From Sporolactobacillus pectinivorans (lineage in GTDB: Bacteria > Bacillota > Bacilli > Bacillales > Sporolactobacillaceae): 64,000 nt of DNA. Below are positions 40,025 through 49,113 of this stretch, piece after piece. Each line of letters opens with the position of its first letter. Positions within the stretch are counted from its first letter, which is position 1. The notes below the pieces were generated by a model, which was not told the origin of the DNA, searched no databases, and worked only from the letters and a program-made list of their open reading frames with translations. A program made the position numbers and the translations under genes. The stretch covers positions 2,976,366 to 3,040,365 of the forward strand of contig NZ_NXGA01000001.1 of assembly GCF_002802965.1 (NCBI RefSeq), written 5' to 3'.

Positions 40025-40072
40025 TCGACGGGAATTCAACATTTATGACAATAAATACTGAATTCCCGTCGA
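40025..40072. repeat. Perfect long inverted repeat between radC and the spoIIB-like gene
   Basis: TCGACGGGAATTCA (40025-40038) pairs perfectly with TGAATTCCCGTCGA (40059-40072). The loop itself can pair ATTTAT/ATAAAT. A T run follows only on the + strand, where there is no upstream gene, so a simple terminator role for the - strand genes is doubtful. Confidence 0.7.
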
Positions 40073-40089
40073 TTATTTTTTTCTTGCCG

Positions 40090-41100
40090 TCAATGGATCA
40101 GAATCAAGTTCTGGTATAGGGCGACCATCTCCAGTGCCGACTGCTGCAACCTCTCATCATTTTCTCCGCTTTTCGTATGCTGCAGTGCCTGGGCCTGAGT
40201 TACTGCTTGCCCGGCCACCGTCTCCATGTTGCCGACTAACATTTGTTCGCTGGCGTTTTTGGGACCGGGGTCCGTTCTTTTCCAATCGTCAAGTATGCTT
40301 ACCATCTGACGTACCGTTTTATCCGAAACATTCTGTCCACCGGAATTTTCCTCTGCAGCGGTAAGAAGTGTCTGGACAAAAGTTTTTGCTTTTAACGTCA
40401 GGATGGCCTGTTTGTCGTTTTTCAGTACCTTCGACGAATTCTGAACCTGGATCTGAAGATATTTTTGATAGGCTGGGATGTTCCGGTTCTTATAATAATT
40501 TTCCAGTTGTCCCGCTCCTTTTTTTGAAAAGGCACCACCAATCAGAACAGCCGTCGGATTGTTTCCAGCAGTCAGCGCTGAAAAGCCCTCTCTTCTAAGG
40601 TTGCCGGCTACTTGAGAGGCTCTTTCTTTTGTTGAGAAAACACCGGTTTGAATAACATAAATGGAAAGCTCAAGACTCTTGCCCGTTATTTTTCCGGACG
40701 GTACATTTATAGAAGATGTGCTTAGTCGCTCACTCCATGCCGCACTTCCCGTGTTCCCTTTTCCTGAAAAGGCTGTTAACATCGTCAGGCCGATGACCAG
40801 CCCGATAACGATCGCAGCCGCGCCCGGGAGCCAGAAATGGCTGATTATCTTTAATATCTGTGACGCTCTGAATGTCCGCTTCCTGCCGCGGATCGTTTTA
40901 TTTTTTTGATAATGAGCCAAATACCCCGGTTGATCGACAATTGATGCTTTGCGTTCCGCTTTCTCGGAAGATGTGCGATTACTCTCCGGTAATCGTTCCC
41001 TTTCAGCAGCTGTTTCTTTTTTTACCCACTGTTCCAGGCTATGTGCTTGACCATTGAATTTGATAATCACGTCAGGCTTGTGTCTGTTTTCCCTTTCCAC
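40090..41100 (-). CDS. spoIIB: SpoIIB-like SPOR-domain sporulation protein
   Basis: The 336-residue bitopic protein has a cytoplasmic charged N-terminus (about 1-90), a membrane segment FWLPGAAAIVIGLVIGLTML (about 93-112), and an extracytoplasmic SPOR domain (LSIYVIQTGVFSTKERASQV through QKYLQIQ, about 145-220) that would bind denuded septal peptidoglycan. Length, topology and location near radC match B. subtilis SpoIIB, which acts in septal wall thinning at engulfment. Outside the SPOR domain the sequence is not conserved enough to be certain. maf, normally between the two, is absent here. Confidence 0.8.
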   Translation of the reverse strand: MERENRHKPDVIIKFNGQAHSLEQWVKKETAAERERLPESNRTSSEKAERKASIVDQPGYLAHYQKNKTIRGRKRTFRASQILKIISHFWLPGAAAIVIGLVIGLTMLTAFSGKGNTGSAAWSERLSTSSINVPSGKITGKSLELSIYVIQTGVFSTKERASQVAGNLRREGFSALTAGNNPTAVLIGGAFSKKGAGQLENYYKNRNIPAYQKYLQIQVQNSSKVLKNDKQAILTLKAKTFVQTLLTAAEENSGGQNVSDKTVRQMVSILDDWKRTDPGPKNASEQMLVGNMETVAGQAVTQAQALQHTKSGENDERLQQSALEMVALYQNLILIH

Positions 41101-41160
41101 GGCGTTCCCCCCCTTTTATACTGGCAGGACTACTTCGGCAAGGGTAACATAATTCATTTA

Positions 41161-41200
41161 AAAAGGGACAAGACTTCTGTCGTCTTGTCCCAACTTTTTT
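41161..41200 (-). terminator. Terminator between the diguanylate cyclase and spoIIB-like genes
   Basis: Perfect 10-bp stem GGGACAAGAC/GTCTTGTCCC (41165-41191), with A/T runs on both sides. Its position upstream of the - strand cyclase stop is unusual because a repeat intervenes: the transcript reads through A copy 4 first. Confidence 0.8.
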
Positions 41201-41223
41201 TCGCTATTTTTTTTACACTTTAA

Positions 41224-41296
41224 GCAGTACAAAATTTCGGCAGATTATAAGCCTCTGGCTTCGCCTGAAGGCTTGCCAATCGGCAGGTTTTCTTTA
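41224..41296 (-). repeat. Family A repeat, short inverted copy 4
   Basis: Read on the minus strand it begins AATAAAGAAAACCTGCC, carries GGCAAGCC and GCCAGAGGC words, and ends TTATAATCTGCCGAAATTTTGTAC. These resemble the two ends of the copies at 465 and 2803 with the middle deleted. Its first bases form the stop codon region of the diguanylate cyclase gene (stop 41294-41296). Confidence 0.68.
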
Positions 41297-43003
41297 TTTG
41301 GCAGTTATCTGAACATAGCGGGCAACCCGATTTTTACCTTTCCTTTTCGCACCGTTATACATCGCATGATCCGCGTTATTGATTAATTCCGCAGGCCCGG
41401 AGGCATCGTCTCTGGCAGTGGATAGACCAATACTGATCGTGATATGGATCTGTTTGTAACGATGTTCGTTTTCAATATAGATCATGAAAGGCTCGGTTGC
41501 AACAGACTGACGGATGGATTCTGCGACCGCAAAACAGATGTTGCGGTCCATATCCGGCAGAAGCACAGTGAATTCCTCACCGCCATACCGGGCAATGATC
41601 CCTTTGTCACCGACCGTGCTGCGCAGCCGGTTTGCTACCCCGACAAGAACCGCATTGCCGTTTTGGTGCCCATACGTATCATTCACGGCTTTAAAATCGT
41701 CAATATCCATCATAGTAACAGAAAATGTACTCAGTGACAGATCATTATACAAGTGATCCAGCGCATTCATCAAATACCGATAATTAAACAGATCGGTCAA
41801 GGGGTCTCGTTCGCTTTCTTTTTTCTGGATTTCGAAAGTTCTCGCATTCTCAAGCGCGATCGCCAGAAAATCACCCACAATCTCCATCCCGATACGGTAA
41901 GTTTTCGTATACGCTTTGTTCAGATGCGAGGCCATCGTCAGAACGCCAATCACTTGTCCGTGATACATCATGGGAACGGAGAGAAAAGATTTTGCCCGAC
42001 CGTTAGAAAGGGCATATAGAAAGGGATACATGTCCTGGTTCCTGATCCCGATCATTGCTCTTCCCTGTCTATAGACATCAAAACTGATATCTGCTTCCTG
42101 GCGGAAAGGAACAAAATTCTCAGAATCAAACTTTCTATATAGACGAATGACTTTTGGTTTTTCCGGATATCGATAACTAATAATATACAAGTAGTCCGCA
42201 GGAAGCATTTCAGGAATTTTGCTGAACAAAAGATCAACGACATGATCAACTGATAATTCCTCAGTCAGTTTCTGCCCGAGATGATTGACACGTTGCAGAA
42301 ACTTGATCAAATCCTGACTCGTATTGATCAGCCTGATGATGATCGAGAGGGCAACCATCGGAATTGCAATAATAAACATCCCGTCAATGCCCCTGGTTGA
42401 GTACATGAAATAAAAAGCAATACCGAGCGGCATCATCAGGAATGTGACCCCAGCCTCCCAGATCATATCCATGTCAAACCATTTATTATTTCCCGGCGTC
42501 TTAAGCAGCCATCGGCGGAACGAGTACAGAACAAGCTCATTGACCAGATAACCTGCCATATAAAAACCGATGACCGGGATAAGGTTGAAGGAGAGCAGCA
42601 CATGTGCAATGCTTTCCGTCTTCCCGCCAAGGCCGTAATAAGCTCCTGCTGCAGAAACCGAAACAGCCAAAAACATAATAGAATTAATAGGAATACGGTA
42701 CAGGTCATTCTTGCTGAGCCTCTGGGACAAAAGATAGACAAGAATACCAAACTGAGTCATCACTGCTTCGACAAAAAGACCGAAAATGAGGAATGCGGAT
42801 AAGCCGATGCCCTGCAAGACGATGATATCGGTACCTTGAACTCTGAAGCTGAAAAGGGCGGTAATCATAAACACAATGCAAACAGTTAGGACAGAAGATA
42901 ATGTATCATTTTTCGGTGGGTCTGCAAGGTAAATCAATGGCAGAAACACTGCCGCAATGATAAACCAGACTACCCATGTCGCTCTCGTCTTGGCTTTGCT
43001 CAA
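41294..43003 (-). CDS. Membrane diguanylate cyclase with GAF and GGDEF domains
   Basis: A protein of about 569 residues. The N-terminal part (about 8-190) has six or seven hydrophobic segments, the middle (about 225-375) is GAF-like, and the C-terminal GGDEF domain (about 395-560) has the active-site RYGGEEF plus DPLTDLFNYRYL and DIDDFKAVNDTYGHQNGN. It should make cyclic-di-GMP from GTP. The inhibitory RxxD site normally just before GGEEF is not present. TTG 43003 with AAGGAGG 8 bases upstream is preferred; an ATG at 43129 has no clear site. It occupies the comC position of B. subtilis, between folC and spoIIB. Confidence 0.9.
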   Translation of the reverse strand: MSKAKTRATWVVWFIIAAVFLPLIYLADPPKNDTLSSVLTVCIVFMITALFSFRVQGTDIIVLQGIGLSAFLIFGLFVEAVMTQFGILVYLLSQRLSKNDLYRIPINSIMFLAVSVSAAGAYYGLGGKTESIAHVLLSFNLIPVIGFYMAGYLVNELVLYSFRRWLLKTPGNNKWFDMDMIWEAGVTFLMMPLGIAFYFMYSTRGIDGMFIIAIPMVALSIIIRLINTSQDLIKFLQRVNHLGQKLTEELSVDHVVDLLFSKIPEMLPADYLYIISYRYPEKPKVIRLYRKFDSENFVPFRQEADISFDVYRQGRAMIGIRNQDMYPFLYALSNGRAKSFLSVPMMYHGQVIGVLTMASHLNKAYTKTYRIGMEIVGDFLAIALENARTFEIQKKESERDPLTDLFNYRYLMNALDHLYNDLSLSTFSVTMMDIDDFKAVNDTYGHQNGNAVLVGVANRLRSTVGDKGIIARYGGEEFTVLLPDMDRNICFAVAESIRQSVATEPFMIYIENEHRYKQIHITISIGLSTARDDASGPAELINNADHAMYNGAKRKGKNRVARYVQITAK

Positions 43004-43221
43004 TCGCACCTCCTCCTTTTCGTTAAGACGTGCGATGAAAAGGCTAAGTAAATCATACTTTTTTACTAAGTTTATTGTATCAAAAGCAGCCCTATATTGA
43101 CAGTTTTTTCGAAACTTTCGATTCTTCAATATATATTAAACTTTTTCCTGGACTTTTGCATGATTAATTTGTACGATTATGTTTTATTTTCCAATTTTTT
43201 CTTTATTTAAAAATTTTATTC
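43004..43221. other. AT-rich gap between folC and the diguanylate cyclase gene
   Basis: 218 bases, strongly AT-rich, with no ORF and no clear hairpin terminator. It should contain the cyclase promoter, but no convincing -35/-10 pair stands out. Confidence 0.5.
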
Positions 43222-44559
43222 TTAAAGTACTTCGGATTGTTTCACTGCATCGGCATTGTTTTTATCTAACAAAAAATGCCTGATTGCAGCGATAAAATAG
43301 AGTGAACCGCAGATCAGAAGCATTTCCCGATCCCCTGTTTCAGCAACCAACCGGCGAAACGCATGCTCCCAGTCAGGATCTTCAATTTTATTCTTGTTCA
43401 GAGACGCATCATAAAGCAGTCTGCTCGCTACAGCGCGCGGATAAGAAAAAGTAGTCAGTGTAATCTCCGATGCCGCTGTTTCAATGATCCGAACCATCTT
43501 TTCATACTGTTTGTCCTTGAGCGCTGCATAAAGCACACGGACGTTGCGATCCGGATAGTAACGGTTTACAGTTGCGACTAACGCTTCAGTGCCCTGCACA
43601 TTATGTGCGCCATCAATAATAATCAGTGGCTGCTTTGACATCAGTTCAAAGCGGCCCGGCCAAGCTGTTTTCTCCAGTCCGGCACGAATTTCACTTTCTT
43701 CCGCCGGTATTCCATAATAAGTTTTCAGATAGTCAACAACCATAAGCGCTGCGGCGGCATTCTTCAACTGATGCCCGCCTTTCATCCGCAAAGTCAGATC
43801 CCGCGTGTGCAGGTAAATGCTGTCAAAGTTAAAATGCTCACCCGCTTCGTCATGCCCTAAAGAATGCACGTGAAATTCACTGCCCAGCGCATAAAGTTTC
43901 GACTGTTTTTCCACTGCTTTAGCCCGGATCACCTTAAGTGCATCCGGATGCTCCGCAGTGGTTATAATGCCAACGCCGTTCTTTATGATGCCTGCCTTTT
44001 CACCCGCAATGCTCGTAATCGTGTTCCCAAGCTGCTTCATATGATCCATGGCGACATTCGTAATCACTGAAACAAGGGGGTGAATAACATTTGTAGAATC
44101 CAGTCGACCGCCGAGACCCACTTCATAAATCACCAAATCGCAGGGATTAAGCTGGCTGAAATAAACAAAACTGAGCATGGTCACCGTTTCAAATTCGGCA
44201 GGCAGACCAAGATCTGTTTCTGCATCAACCGCTTTGGTCAGCGGATAGACGATATTTGCTGTTTTAACCAGATCTTCATCACTGATCGGAACGCCGTTAA
44301 CCATGATCCGCTCATTAAAAGAAGTGATATAAGGTGAAATAAAAGTACCTACTTTCAGCCCGGTTTCCTGATAAATATGGCGCAGATAGCAAACGGTCGA
44401 CCCCTTGCCATTCGTACCGCCGACATGAATCGTACGGATACGGCGCTCCGGATTCCCGATCTTTGCCAGCATCCATTCCATTCTCTGAGTCCCCGGCTTC
44501 ATACCATGCGGTATCAGTCCGTGAATCCATTCAAGTGTTTCCTTAATCGTTGTAAACAT
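43222..44559 (-). CDS. folC: Folylpolyglutamate synthase / dihydrofolate synthase
   Basis: The 445-residue Mur-ligase-family enzyme has the P-loop GGTNGKGSTVCYL (about 45), the MurC/F-type VITNVAMDHMKQLG and the C-terminal IIDGAHNVQG. It adds glutamate to folates. ATG 44559 (MFTTIKETLEWIHG) matches the family N-terminus. Follows valS, as in B. subtilis. Confidence 0.96.
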   Translation of the reverse strand: MFTTIKETLEWIHGLIPHGMKPGTQRMEWMLAKIGNPERRIRTIHVGGTNGKGSTVCYLRHIYQETGLKVGTFISPYITSFNERIMVNGVPISDEDLVKTANIVYPLTKAVDAETDLGLPAEFETVTMLSFVYFSQLNPCDLVIYEVGLGGRLDSTNVIHPLVSVITNVAMDHMKQLGNTITSIAGEKAGIIKNGVGIITTAEHPDALKVIRAKAVEKQSKLYALGSEFHVHSLGHDEAGEHFNFDSIYLHTRDLTLRMKGGHQLKNAAAALMVVDYLKTYYGIPAEESEIRAGLEKTAWPGRFELMSKQPLIIIDGAHNVQGTEALVATVNRYYPDRNVRVLYAALKDKQYEKMVRIIETAASEITLTTFSYPRAVASRLLYDASLNKNKIEDPDWEHAFRRLVAETGDREMLLICGSLYFIAAIRHFLLDKNNADAVKQSEVL

Positions 44560-44585
44560 GCTCTGGTTCAACTCCCCAATAATCA

Positions 44586-44624
44586 ATAAACGGCAGCGGG
44601 ATCATCACCCGTCACCGTTTATTG
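44586..44624 (-). terminator. Inverted repeat / probable terminator after valS
   Basis: AATAAACGG/CCGTTTATT (9 bp) encloses CGGGT/ATCCCG. It lies in the valS-folC gap. There is no strong T run, so termination may be partial and folC may be read through. Confidence 0.55.
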
Positions 44625-44652
44625 TCTGTCAGCAAACATTGATTGTCCACTG

Positions 44653-47292
44653 TCAGGCTCTTAATTCAGCAATCCTCAATTTGATTTTATCACGTTTTTG
44701 CAAGTAATCCTGCTCTTTTTCCCGCTCATTGGTGACAATATTTTCCGGAGCCTTGTCAACAAAGCGCGGATTGCTGAGTTTCTTCTGAACGCGTTCAACT
44801 TCCGCATCCATTTTTTCAAGTTCTTTCCCAAGCCGTCCGATTTCATCTTCAATATTGATTAGCCCTGCAAGTGGAAGATAAACATCTGCCCCTGAAACGA
44901 CTGAAGAGACGGCTTTTTCCGGCGCCTGAACGCCGGTTCCGATCTTCAGTGACGACGGGTTGCAGAACTTTTCGAGATAATATTTGTTCTCGTTCAGTAT
45001 TTCCGCGTTTTCTTCCGTTTCCGTTTTAATCAGTATATCGACCGGTTTTTTAGGCGCAACATTCTTCCCCGAGCGGATATTGCGCACCGAACGGATGATA
45101 TTCTGCAAAAGACTCATTTCCGCTTCTGCGTGATTATCGTTCCAGCTGTCGACAACCCGCGGCCAGTCGCTGCGCATAATCGTTTCACCCTGATGCGGCA
45201 GATGCTGCCAGATTTCTTCGGTGATAAACGGCATAACCGGATGCAGCAGCTTGAGGATTTTATCGAGAACATAAGTCAGAACCGACTTTGTCGTTTTTTT
45301 CGCTGATTCATCGTCTCCGTAAAGCGGCAGCTTCGCCATTTCAATATACCAGTCGCAGAAATCATCCCAGATAAACTGGTAGAGATAACGGCCAGCTTCG
45401 CCAAAATCGTAGCTTTCGTACAGTGCCGTGACTTTTTTGATCGTCGCATTGAGCCGCGTCAGTATCCAGCGGTCAGCAACGGATCTTTCGCCAGTAAAAT
45501 CAAGATCCTCAATGGAAAACTCATCAAGGTTCATGATCACAAAACGGGAGGCGTTCCAGATCTTGTTAGCGAAGTTCCAGTTCGCTTCAATTTTGGTCCA
45601 CTGGAAGGTCAAATCCTGCCCCGGTGTCGTGCCGGTAGCCAGTGTATAACGCAGTGCATCGGCTCCATAACGTTTGATGACATCCATTGGGTCAATGCCG
45701 TTGCCGAGGGATTTGCTCATTTTTCGCCCCTGTTCATCACGGACAAGCCCATGAATCAAAACATCGCGAAACGGGCTCTTACCGGTGAACTCGGATGACT
45801 GGAACATCATCCGGGCAACCCAGAAGAATATAATGTCATAGCCGGTGACAAGCGCATTCGTTGGAAAATAGCGTTTAAAATCCGCAGTATCCTCGTCTGG
45901 CCAGCCCATTGTTGAAAACGGCCACAAAGCGGAGCTGAACCATGTATCCAGCACATCATCATCCTGCTTCCAGTTTTCAATGTCCTTCGGCGCTTCAAGG
46001 CCGACATAGATTTCACCGGTTTGCTTGTGATACCAAGCGGGAATTCTATGGCCCCACCAAAGCTGCCTCGAAATGCACCAGTCACGAATATTCTCCATCC
46101 AGCGCTTATAAGTGCCCTCAAATCGTTGTGGGATAAAATTGACTTTGTCATCGGTCTTCTGCATCCTCAATGACGTTTCGGCCAACGGTTTCATTTTGAC
46201 AAACCATTGCGTCGATAGAATCGGTTCGACCACGACACCCGTACGCTCCGAATGGCCGACCGCGTGTGCATAGTCTTCTACATAAGCCAAGGCACCAGCA
46301 TCCTTAAGGTCTTCGACGATCTGCTTGCGGCAGTCATCACGATCCAGCCCCTGATATTTCCCGGCGTTTTCATTCATTTTTCCAGTTTCATCAATAACCA
46401 GAATCCTCGGCAGATTATGGCGATTGCCGACTTCAAAGTCATTCGGATCATGTGCCGGCGTTATTTTGACTGCACCTGTTCCGAATGAACGATCGACATA
46501 GCTGTCGGCAATAATCGGAATTTCACGGCCGACAATCGGCAGAATCACCGTTTTGCCAACCAGATCCTTATAGCGCTCATCGTCCGGGTGAACGGCAATA
46601 GCCGTATCGCCGAGCATTGTTTCAGGCCGCGTCGTTGCGATCTGAATAGATCCTGATCCATCTAAAAGCGGATAGTCCACGTGCCACAGGTGGCCCGGAA
46701 TTTCCTTATAGATAACCTCGATGTCGGACAGTGCCGTTCTTGCCGCCGGATCCCAGTTGATAATGTAGGCGCCGCGATATATCAGGCCTTTCTCATAAAG
46801 TTGAACAAATACTTTACGCACAGCCTTGGAAAGGCCTTCATCAAGCGTAAACCGCTCTCTGGAATAGTCCAGAGACAAACCAAGCTTCGCCCACTGTTTC
46901 CGGATGAAGTTGGAGTATTCTTCCTTCCATTCCCAGGTAACTTCAAGGAATTTCTCGCGCCCCAGATCATAACGCGATTTGCCTTCCTTGCGCAGCTTGG
47001 CGTCGACTTTCGCCTGTGTTGCGATGCCCGCATGGTCCATTCCCGGAAGATACAACGCGTCGTAGCCCTGCATTCTTTTGAAACGGATCAAAAGGTCCTG
47101 CATCGTCGTATCCCACGCGTGGCCGAGGTGCAGTTTTCCCGTAACATTCGGCGGCGGGATAACGATGGAATAAGGTTTCTTTGCCGGATCGCCGTCCGCT
47201 TTAAAATATCCTTTCTCACGCCAAGTCTTATACCATTTTTCTTCGGTCTCGCTTGGATCATATTTTGTGGCCATTTCCTTTTCTTGTGCCAT
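44653..47292 (-). CDS. valS: Valyl-tRNA synthetase
   Basis: The 879-residue class I synthetase has HIGH-type [16 protein letters not shown] (about 45), KMSKS in [14 protein letters not shown] (about 525), a CP1 editing domain ([17 protein letters not shown]), the anticodon domain, and the C-terminal coiled-coil arm ([22 protein letters not shown]). ATG 47292 follows AAGGGGTGG. Controlled by the T-box upstream. Confidence 0.98.
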   Translation of the reverse strand: MAQEKEMATKYDPSETEEKWYKTWREKGYFKADGDPAKKPYSIVIPPPNVTGKLHLGHAWDTTMQDLLIRFKRMQGYDALYLPGMDHAGIATQAKVDAKLRKEGKSRYDLGREKFLEVTWEWKEEYSNFIRKQWAKLGLSLDYSRERFTLDEGLSKAVRKVFVQLYEKGLIYRGAYIINWDPAARTALSDIEVIYKEIPGHLWHVDYPLLDGSGSIQIATTRPETMLGDTAIAVHPDDERYKDLVGKTVILPIVGREIPIIADSYVDRSFGTGAVKITPAHDPNDFEVGNRHNLPRILVIDETGKMNENAGKYQGLDRDDCRKQIVEDLKDAGALAYVEDYAHAVGHSERTGVVVEPILSTQWFVKMKPLAETSLRMQKTDDKVNFIPQRFEGTYKRWMENIRDWCISRQLWWGHRIPAWYHKQTGEIYVGLEAPKDIENWKQDDDVLDTWFSSALWPFSTMGWPDEDTADFKRYFPTNALVTGYDIIFFWVARMMFQSSEFTGKSPFRDVLIHGLVRDEQGRKMSKSLGNGIDPMDVIKRYGADALRYTLATGTTPGQDLTFQWTKIEANWNFANKIWNASRFVIMNLDEFSIEDLDFTGERSVADRWILTRLNATIKKVTALYESYDFGEAGRYLYQFIWDDFCDWYIEMAKLPLYGDDESAKKTTKSVLTYVLDKILKLLHPVMPFITEEIWQHLPHQGETIMRSDWPRVVDSWNDNHAEAEMSLLQNIIRSVRNIRSGKNVAPKKPVDILIKTETEENAEILNENKYYLEKFCNPSSLKIGTGVQAPEKAVSSVVSGADVYLPLAGLINIEDEIGRLGKELEKMDAEVERVQKKLSNPRFVDKAPENIVTNEREKEQDYLQKRDKIKLRIAELRA

Positions 47293-47315
47293 TTTTACCA
47301 CCCCTTTACAGAACT

Positions 47316-47618
47316 AAAAAAGAGCGTTCTTCATCGCAAGGACGAAGAACGCTCCGTGGTACCACCTTTATTTGCGCCAAATCAGCCGGCGCACACTTAA
47401 ACATTGATAACGGTTTTCCGGACTTTCCTACTCAGCTTGCGCCTTTCAGAAAGACTGCTCAAGGGCAACTTCCACTCCGCCAGCTTGAGAAGCCTTTCAG
47501 CGCATCAGCTTCCCTCTCTTACAGAAGGAGTTCAGGAACTCCTCTTCCAGCTTAAAGACGTGTACTACTCCCTGTCTTAGCATTTAAATATTATATACGC
47601 ATAGATCATACGTGTTTA
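47316..47618 (-). promoter_or_regulatory. T-box leader riboswitch of valS
   Basis: The minus strand carries the T-box AAAGGTGGTACCACGG (about 47370-47355), followed by a terminator whose stem is AGCGTTCTTC/GAAGAACGCT (about 47353-47323) and TTTTTT. Stem I begins with the GGGAGTAGTA motif common in T-boxes. The valine specifier codon could not be assigned with confidence by eye. Confidence 0.92.
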
Positions 47619-47624
47619 ATCATC

Positions 47625-47654
47625 ATTATACATATTTTCACTGCTGTCCGTCAA
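47625..47654 (-). promoter_or_regulatory. Candidate promoter of valS T-box
   Basis: Minus strand TTGACG (47654-47649), 18-base spacer, TATAAT (47630-47625). A second TATAAT nearer to the leader (about 47590-47596) with a weaker -35 could be the real start. Confidence 0.65.
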
Positions 47655-47867
47655 TGTTTCAAAGATATTTATCACACCCGCCTATTGCCGCTCATAAACT
47701 GAGAACAAAAGAAAATCATCTCATAGGGACGGAACAACTGCTGCCTGTATCATGTGATGGGTCTGGTTTTCACCATTTTGTGAAGGGCATGTCTTTTCGT
47801 TAAATGTTCACGCGGTTTAATTGGATTTCCAAAGTTTTATTCTATCCACTAGAGGGGAGTGGCCGGA

Positions 47868-48050
47868 TTGTTTAAAAAAAATCACTTTTCGCCTTTCTTT
47901 AAAAAATGCCGTGAAGGTCTCAGCATCATCGTTCTCCCGCTCGCTCTTTTTCAGCTGGTCCGGGCGATCTTTATTCCAACCACCTTTGATGTCCTGCTTG
48001 CTGCGATCCTTTTTTTCATTTATGTCTGTTTTCTGAAAAAATGGTTTTGA
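47868..48050 (+). CDS. Small membrane protein of unknown function
   Basis: A 60-residue ORF reading MFKKNHFSPFFKKCREG then two hydrophobic helices (LSIIVLPLALFQLVRAIFI and FDVLLAAILFFIYVCFLKK). TTG 47868 has GAGGGGAG 8 bases upstream. Its stop at 48050 abuts the stop of ysxE on the other strand with no gap, an arrangement typical of real genes. I do not recognise a family. The 250 bases before it, back to the valS T-box, show no other gene. Confidence 0.6.
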   Translation: MFKKNHFSPFFKKCREGLSIIVLPLALFQLVRAIFIPTTFDVLLAAILFFIYVCFLKKWF

Positions 48051-49091
48051 TCACGGGCTTTCGCTTTCAGCTTCCTTTTCCTGATCCGAACTTTCCTTCT
48101 CTTTCTTCTCTTTCAGATAAAGTTGAAAACAGTGGAGCAGATTTCCCTGGGCTTTGCTAAAGTCCGTCCAGCGCCGGATAAACCAAAGTTCATCTTCCGA
48201 ATGCTCCGAAGTATAGCGGCCCATTAAATCAGCAGGCACTCTGGGACAGAGTAAAAAGTGAAACAAAAATGCCGTTTCCTGATCCGTAAGCGGGCAGACA
48301 TCAATATAGGAGCGGAGCAGTCCGTCCCATAGCTGCCCGTCCGCCGGCAGAATCATATTTGCCTGCTCGACCATCATTGCCGTTTCAATAATGAAAAAAT
48401 CATCCCGGCATTCTTCAAAATTGGTCAGGCAGCTTCTTTCTCCTGCAATCAGCAGATGAAGAGGGCTCAACCGCCCATGGCATAATGCACGGCGCAGGCC
48501 TTTGCCTTTCCCGTTCTCATCGTTCTCCGGACCCTTGGAGAAATAAGCGGCGGCCTGCTCCAATGAACCTAGATAGCTGCCGGCAGAATTCAAGACGATT
48601 TGCTCGAAGGGAGATGGATAAATGTGATGTTCTGCACGGTTCAGGAACTGTTCCCATTCCATTTTTCTCGCCGTCACCACTTGCAGTGCCGTCTTGAAAA
48701 GCGCATCGGCGCTGCTTTCCGCCTGCATCGTTTGCCGGTGCATCTGTCCGGCTTTGACAAATAGACGCCGATAACGTTCCACAGTATCCGATTCAGGAAC
48801 TGTTTCCTCGACCCAAGGCAATATATAATAACAGGTGTCTTCACCGGTAATGATCAGATCGCCGTATTTAGACGGCAAAGGGCAAACCGCATCAAAAACC
48901 AGGCGGTGCGCCAATGAATAAGCAGTCTTAAGATGCCCAATCTGATCTTCGCTCAGCTGTTTGCGTTTCAGAGCATAGCTGCCGTTTGCCGTGTTCACTT
49001 TGACTATTGGTTCTCGGATTTCCACACGGACAGGAAAGAGATCGTACTGAAAAAGTATACGGTTAATTTCTATACTCTGCTCAGTAGGCAA
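48051..49091 (-). CDS. ysxE: Spore coat-associated kinase-like protein YsxE
   Basis: The 346-residue protein has the aminoglycoside-phosphotransferase-like fold of the CotS/CotI/YutH/YsxE group: VNTANGSYALKRKQL (nucleotide-binding Lys), YYILPWVEE (hinge), then ALCHGRLSPLHLLI, where the catalytic HxD is H-G-R instead. So catalytic activity is doubtful. A charged tail follows. In B. subtilis YsxE is a coat protein dependent on SpoVID, and the order ysxE-spoVID near valS is the same here. TTG start 49091 with AAGGTG upstream. Confidence 0.88.
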   Translation of the reverse strand: MPTEQSIEINRILFQYDLFPVRVEIREPIVKVNTANGSYALKRKQLSEDQIGHLKTAYSLAHRLVFDAVCPLPSKYGDLIITGEDTCYYILPWVEETVPESDTVERYRRLFVKAGQMHRQTMQAESSADALFKTALQVVTARKMEWEQFLNRAEHHIYPSPFEQIVLNSAGSYLGSLEQAAAYFSKGPENDENGKGKGLRRALCHGRLSPLHLLIAGERSCLTNFEECRDDFFIIETAMMVEQANMILPADGQLWDGLLRSYIDVCPLTDQETAFLFHFLLCPRVPADLMGRYTSEHSEDELWFIRRWTDFSKAQGNLLHCFQLYLKEKKEKESSDQEKEAESESP

Positions 49092-49113
49092 AAAAGGTCA
49101 CCTTCCTCCACGT

